The notes under the pieces were generated by a model. The model had not been told where the DNA came from and did not search any database. It saw nothing but the letters and a program-made list of their open reading frames with translations. Positions 15,600 to 17,223 of a stretch of DNA of 17,223 nucleotides are shown here, piece after piece. A program made the position numbers and the translations under genes. This stretch comes from Acidobacteriota bacterium (GTDB lineage Bacteria; Acidobacteriota; Vicinamibacteria; Vicinamibacterales; CAVVIG01). Every line of letters begins with the position of its first letter. The first letter of the stretch is position 1. Location of the stretch: assembly GCA_003222555.1 (NCBI GenBank), contig QHWL01000071.1, positions 1 through 17,223 of the forward strand, written 5' to 3'.

Positions 15600-16216
15600 T
15601 GCGGATGAGCCGCGAGATCGCGACGGACCTGCTCGCGCGGGCCATCGTCGCGACATTGATGGCCTTCCTGTCGTACAACCTGCTCGCCGATTTCATGCGC
15701 ACCGGCCGGTTGACCGGCCTCCTCCTGCTCGTGAGTGAATCGATGGTGGTCGTGTTCACGATCACGCGGCGGCGGGCGCGGCGCATCGACCGATCCGTCG
15801 ATGCGGCGGTCGCGACGATGTTGTCGGTGGCGGGACCACCGCTGCTGCGAGCGACCGACGCCCCGGGCCTTCTGCCAGATGTCGCGACGGCGCTGATGGC
15901 GACCGTCGGGCTTGGCCTGGTGATCGCGGCCAAGTTCACGCTGGGCCGCAGCTTCGGCATCGTGCCCGCCAATCGCGGCGTCATCGTGGGCGGGCCGTAT
16001 TCCTTCGTCCGGCACCCGATCTATACCGGATATCTGATCACGCACCTGGGATTCCTGATCGCACACCCGACACCATGGAACGTGATGATCGCAATCACGG
16101 CCGACACCGCGCTCGTCGTGCGCGCCCTGATCGAAGAGCGCGTGCTCGGCGCCGACGTCGAATATCAGTCGTACTGCCGCCGTGTCGGATGGCACCTCAT
16201 GCCGGGAGTGTTCTGA
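15599..16216 (+). CDS. Isoprenylcysteine carboxyl methyltransferase-family membrane protein
   Basis: The product is 205 aa. The ATG at 15599 overlaps the ATPase stop by one base (TGATG). There are about five hydrophobic segments, including 12-30, 39-55, 95-112 and 145-175. The C-terminal half carries the family signature: GPYSFVRHPIYTGYL (132-146, with R138, H139 and P140) and EERVLG...YQSYCRRVGWHLMPG (179-203), which form the S-adenosylmethionine pocket. These enzymes methylate carboxyl groups or small sulfur or lipid substrates at the inner membrane. Bacterial members have varied and mostly unknown substrates, so the name describes the fold rather than the reaction. Coupling to the Tad operon may be functional or simply operonic. 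Confidence 0.85.
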   Translation: MRMSREIATDLLARAIVATLMAFLSYNLLADFMRTGRLTGLLLLVSESMVVVFTITRRRARRIDRSVDAAVATMLSVAGPPLLRATDAPGLLPDVATALMATVGLGLVIAAKFTLGRSFGIVPANRGVIVGGPYSFVRHPIYTGYLITHLGFLIAHPTPWNVMIAITADTALVVRALIEERVLGADVEYQSYCRRVGWHLMPGVF

Positions 16217-16217
16217 C

Positions 16218-16652
16218 GTGGCCGTCGCGCTGATGAATGAACGGACGGGTGTTTCCGTTGCCGACGCGGTGGAGTTGGCGGACACGAGGGCGTCGCGCCG
16301 CCGTGGGCTTCTCGGCCGCGACTGTCTTGAACCGTCTGCCTGCCTGATTCTCGCGCCCTGCGTCGCGGTGCACACGGCGTTCATGCGCTTTGCCATCGAC
16401 GTCGTGTTCGTCGATCGCGCCGGCCATGCGCTGAAGATCGTGAGCGAGCTGCCGCCCTGGCGCATCGCGTGGTCGCCGTCGGCGCACGCCGTCGTCGAGC
16501 TGGCGGGCGGCCGCTTGCGGTCCTGCGAAGTGGCCGTCGGCGATCGTCTTTATCTGGCGCCGCCGTCCGGGTTGTCCACCGCGTCTCCGTCCACCTCGCC
16601 GATCGGGTTCGCCGAGCGCATGCCAACGGTGGCCGAGAAGCCAAACAGCTGA
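16218..16652 (+). CDS. DUF192 family protein
   Basis: The product is 144 aa from GTG 16218, which lies one base after the previous stop with GGGAG nine bases upstream. An ATG at 16233 is possible but has no ribosome site. The DUF192 motifs are clear: RRRGLLGR (27-34), VHTAFMRFAIDVVFVD (51-66) and SAHAVVELAGGR (88-99). This small beta-rich fold is widespread and uncharacterised. Many members are secreted, but this one has no signal peptide. A polar Ser/Thr/Pro tail (116-144) follows the domain. It is the last gene of the plus-strand run; DUF192 genes are also found beside Tad genes in other bacteria, as far as I recall. Confidence 0.85.
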   Translation: MAVALMNERTGVSVADAVELADTRASRRRGLLGRDCLEPSACLILAPCVAVHTAFMRFAIDVVFVDRAGHALKIVSELPPWRIAWSPSAHAVVELAGGRLRSCEVAVGDRLYLAPPSGLSTASPSTSPIGFAERMPTVAEKPNS

Positions 16653-16712
16653 AGTGGCGCCGAAGAGGTGGCACGAGGCTTTAGACCCCGCGTTTGCAGA
16701 CCTGAAAGCCCT

Positions 16713-16808
16713 AAAAAAATGCGACGTTTGAACGCAGAGCTCGCAGAGCACGCTGAGAAGTCCTTTGAGATTTCTTCTCTGCGGCCTCGGCGTTCTCTGC
16801 GTTGAACG
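16713..16808 (-). terminator. Long imperfect palindrome with T-run, likely terminator of the Smr gene
   Basis: Arms of about 34 bases (16725-16759 and 16775-16808) built from CGCAGAG-type words pair imperfectly. On the minus strand the stem is followed after five bases by seven T residues (16719-16713), as in an intrinsic terminator, and it lies 22 bases after the Smr stop. On the plus strand it has no T-run but could still block the end of the Tad operon transcript. The arms also belong to a dispersed repeat type, listed separately. Confidence 0.55.
16725..16808. repeat. CGCAGAG-type palindromic repeat element
   Basis: The left arm reads AACGCAGAG, then CGCAGAG, then CGCTGAGAAG; the right arm mirrors it with TTCTCTGCGG, CCTCGGCG and TTCTCTGCGTT. 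The loop is about 15 bases. I recall dispersed intergenic palindromes with this CGCAGAG heptad in Acidobacteriota and other environmental bacteria. Nothing suggests coding. Confidence 0.65.
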
Positions 16809-16830
16809 TGGCTCCAAACGGCCTGCGCCA

Positions 16831-17097
16831 CTACAGCCGGGCCACTGTTGCGCCCAGGTGCGCCCGCGGATCGTCCCAGAATTCGACGACGCGCGCATGC
16901 CGTTCGAGCGCGGCCTGTACGATGCCGCGCTGCACGCCGCGTCCTCGTCCGTGTATGACACGGATCTCGTCAAAGCCTGCCGCCGCCGCAGCCTCGACGT
17001 ACTCGGCGACGACCGAGGGAATGTCGCTTGGCGCGAAGGGGTGAAGATCGAGCTCGGCCTCGATGGGGATGCGGATCGGGTCATCGGGTGCAGGCAT
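16831..17097 (-). CDS. Small Smr-domain protein
   Basis: The product is 88 aa from the ATG at 17097. The frame runs on to 17211, but that part is translated repeat DNA (Cys/His/Phe-rich), so the internal start is preferred. The Smr signatures are LDLH (16-19) and VIHGRGRGVQR (47-57). The Smr fold is found at the C-terminus of MutS2 and as stand-alone proteins, often with nuclease or nucleic-acid-binding activity. The LDLH and HGxG motifs needed for nuclease activity in studied members are present. No Shine-Dalgarno site is evident before this start. The protein converges on the Tad operon and seems unrelated to it. Confidence 0.88.
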   Translation of the reverse strand: MPAPDDPIRIPIEAELDLHPFAPSDIPSVVAEYVEAAAAAGFDEIRVIHGRGRGVQRGIVQAALERHARVVEFWDDPRAHLGATVARL

Positions 17098-17110
17098 CGG
17101 GTAACGCAAT

Positions 17111-17222
17111 AAGAATGCAAGAATGCACGAATGCAAAAACGCACGAATGCACGAAACCACAAATGCTCGAATGCACATGCACCAATGGCAAAATGGTCGC
17201 CATTCGTGCATTCATGCATTTG
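17111..17222. repeat. AATGCACG-type degenerate repeats with inverted outer arms
   Basis: Short words of the form GAATGCAC repeat at steps of about 8 bases from 17113 to 17176. The last 22 bases carry the same words inverted (CATTCGTGCATTC). Bases 17114-17134 pair with 17201-17220 almost completely, and AATGGC/GCCATT forms a smaller stem near 17184-17204. The element begins 14 bases upstream of the Smr start and ends near the window edge, so its full size is unknown. Confidence 0.65.
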
Positions 17223-17223
17223 A

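Noticed and set aside
17111..17222. Octamer repeats that might suggest a CRISPR array
   Set aside because: The repeat unit is about 8 bases with no spacers, and part of the element is inverted.

Overview
The window is high-GC bacterial DNA with dense, tightly packed coding. Gene content and style fit an Acidobacteriota genome, possibly class Vicinamibacteria: a Tad (tight adherence) pilus cluster with several tiny Flp pilins, a large secreted M14 carboxypeptidase, a GT87-type membrane glycosyltransferase and CGCAGAG-type palindromic repeats. The lineage is an inference from style and gene content, not from a marker gene.

Layout. Bases 1-461 hold the 3' end of a plus-strand membrane protein resembling GT87 (DUF2029) glycosyltransferases. 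It converges, 12 bases apart, on a three-gene minus-strand operon (5330 to 474): a 90-aa protein with two membrane segments, a 628-aa cytoplasmic protein with a degenerate receiver-like N-terminus and a Pro/Ala repeat region, and a secreted M14 metallopeptidase of 882 aa. A gene-poor region of about 400 bases (5331-5729) separates this operon from a plus-strand Tad operon running from 5730 to about 16652. Its order is flp1, flp2, flp3, prepilin peptidase (tadV/cpaA), cpaB, cpaC secretin, tadZ/cpaE, cpaF/tadA ATPase, tadB and tadC. These are followed, with overlapping or touching ends, by a AAA+ ATPase with a winged-helix-like N-terminus, an isoprenylcysteine-methyltransferase-family membrane protein and a DUF192 protein. 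A minus-strand Smr-domain gene (17097-16831) closes the window, flanked by a long palindromic repeat and by AATGCACG-type repeats.

How the genes fit together. Flp1-3 are prepilins, TadV cleaves their leaders, CpaF powers assembly at the TadB/TadC inner-membrane platform, TadZ probably localises the machine, and CpaB and CpaC form the periplasmic/outer-membrane channel. The genes usually called tadD, tadE, tadF and tadG are not in this window.

The most interesting signal is in the divergent intergenic region. There is an exact match to the sigma-54 (RpoN) -24/-12 consensus facing flp1 (5624-5638), and a good match facing the opposite operon (5375-5389). Between them lies a perfect 8-bp inverted repeat (5541-5568) at a distance typical of enhancer-binding-protein sites. 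This suggests that the Tad pilus and the uncharacterised receiver-like/membrane/peptidase operon are switched on together by RpoN. The second item of interest is the uncharacterised AAA+ ATPase that sits, translationally coupled, directly after tadC.
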